Position numbers and translations under genes: made by a program
The notes under the pieces: generated by a model
Told to the model about the DNA's origin: nothing
Database searches by the model: none
Seen by the model: the letters and a program-made list of their open reading frames with translations, nothing else
Origin: Spirochaetales bacterium
GTDB lineage: Bacteria > Spirochaetota > Spirochaetia > DSM-2461
Reading direction: 5' to 3'
NCBI GenBank assembly: GCA_022360655.1
Contig: JAKSCK010000272.1
Span: 1 to 32,745, forward strand
Length of the DNA stretch: 32,745 nucleotides
In this document: piece after piece, positions 32,116-32,745 of the stretch
How the letters are laid out: every line of letters starts with the position of its first letter
How positions within the stretch are numbered: the stretch's first letter is position 1

Positions 32116-32745
32116 ATGGACTATCGTAAAACCATGAAAATGCTTCCCCGTTTCTGTCTCTATGGATTTCTGAAGAATCAAAAATACTATGAACCCTTTT
32201 TCATCTTGGCCCTCAGAGAACGGGGGTTGGACTTTTTCACCATTGGTCTGTTGGTGGGGTTCCGCCAGGTTCTTGTCAATCTCTTTGAAATTCCTTCCGG
32301 TTTTGCCGCCGATGCGTTTGGTCGCCGAAAAGCCATGGTGTTTTCTTTCGGGGCATACATCATTTCCTTTGGATTCTTTGCCTTTGCCTCTCCACTTTGG
32401 AGCCTTTTTCTGGCCATGACCTTTTTTGCCCTCGGAGAAGCCTTCCGTACCGGAACGCACAAGGCCATGATTTTTGAATGGCTTGAAAAGGAAGGCCGGA
32501 GCGGAGAACGCACCCAGGTGTATGGCATCACCCGCAGCTGGAGTCAGGTTGGAGCAGCGGTGTCCTCACTGCTTGCCGCCTTGGCCGTCATTGGAACCCA
32601 AAACTATTCGGTGGTTTTTGCCCTGTCCACCCTTCCTTACGTGGTGAACATTGCCAATATTCTTTCCTATCCTCGGTATCTTGAAGGGGAATGGGCCCAA
32701 ACCAAGAAGTCGCCAGATAGAGCTGATAAAACCACAGCAAAATCC
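32116..32745 (+). CDS. MFS transporter, N-terminal part (cut by window end)
   Basis: An open frame of 210 codons runs to the last base. It contains about six hydrophobic helices and the MFS motif A region EIPSGFAADAFGRRKAM between helices 2 and 3, as well as GEAFRTGTHKAMIFEWL. These are typical of a subgroup of drug/solute efflux-type MFS proteins starting with a YGFLKNQKYYEPFFI-like helix 1. In-frame ATGs at 32116, 32134 and 32140 are all possible and none has a good SD; the first gives the outer bound. The C-terminal half is missing, so substrate cannot be assessed. It is divergent from the reductase gene across a 122-base gap (31994-32115). Confidence 0.82.
   Translation, partial: MDYRKTMKMLPRFCLYGFLKNQKYYEPFFILALRERGLDFFTIGLLVGFRQVLVNLFEIPSGFAADAFGRRKAMVFSFGAYIISFGFFAFASPLWSLFLAMTFFALGEAFRTGTHKAMIFEWLEKEGRSGERTQVYGITRSWSQVGAAVSSLLAALAVIGTQNYSVVFALSTLPYVVNIANILSYPRYLEGEWAQTKKSPDRADKTTAKS

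Noticed and set aside
32065..32460. Minus-strand open frame at the window end
   Set aside because: Antisense to the MFS gene, whose translation has clear membrane helices and motif A; the minus frame is Lys/Gly-rich with no family features.
1..32745. CRISPR arrays, tRNA/rRNA genes, prophage or insertion sequences
   Set aside because: No regularly spaced repeats, no cloverleaf or rRNA-like stretch, and no integrase, transposase or phage structural gene was seen on either strand.

Overview
Gene content points to a diderm (Gram-negative type) bacterium of moderate GC. It has an apolipoprotein N-acyltransferase, several lipoproteins with lipoboxes, predicted C-terminal outer-membrane barrels and a chemoreceptor. 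A 7TMR-DISM diguanylate cyclase, a double-receiver GGDEF protein, a (d)CMP-kinase-like protein with a GNT-type P-loop next to yicC and murC, and several cytoplasmic glycosidases suggest a free-living spirochaete-like organism. That placement is from memory of the families and is tentative. No rRNA, tRNA, transposase or CRISPR array is visible.

Layout. 93-4294 (minus): a cell-cycle/envelope block, receiver-receiver-GGDEF protein, murC, yicC and a cytidylate-kinase-like gene, with short overlaps between the last three. 4452-7885 (plus): a TetR regulator, then a GH1 and a GH29 glycosidase in one operon behind a good sigma-70-like promoter with an inverted repeat at the start site. 7924-13227 (minus): dusA, a GH13 alpha-glucosidase, and lnt with an unusual N-terminal extension of about 300 residues. 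13305-14528 (plus): an M28 peptidase with membrane helices inside the catalytic domain, ending in a clear terminator. 14583-15891 (minus): both subunits of a 3-oxoacid-type CoA transferase. 16085-17197 (plus): a DUF2961/GH172 protein. 17256-17897 (minus): a YhhN/TMEM86 membrane enzyme. 18093-19937 (plus): a 7TMR-DISM diguanylate cyclase. 19970-22009 (minus): a six-helix methyl-accepting chemotaxis protein. 22202-22399: an intergenic repeat element, part of which recurs at bases 3-39. 22485-24253 (minus): a VOC-fold protein and an SGNH-hydrolase lipoprotein.

The most striking region is 24307-29925 (minus). A three-gene cassette occurs twice in tandem: a secreted trypsin-like protease fused to a C-terminal beta-barrel-like domain, a small secreted DUF2846-like protein, and a lipoprotein. 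The upstream copy keeps the His/Asp/Ser triad. In the downstream copy His is replaced by Lys and Ser by Gly, so it is predicted to be a pseudoprotease. The two copies are separated by a tandem-hairpin terminator and a new promoter. I do not recognise this as a described system, and it is my main candidate for something new. It may be an outer-membrane-anchored envelope protease with an inactive paralogue as regulator, scaffold or decoy.

30141-31993 (minus) holds a class III-type sirtuin and an aldo/keto reductase with two Fe-S cysteine clusters. 32116-32745 (plus) is the 5' part of an MFS transporter cut by the window end. All four glycosidase-type genes lack signal peptides, which suggests that imported oligosaccharides are processed in the cytoplasm.
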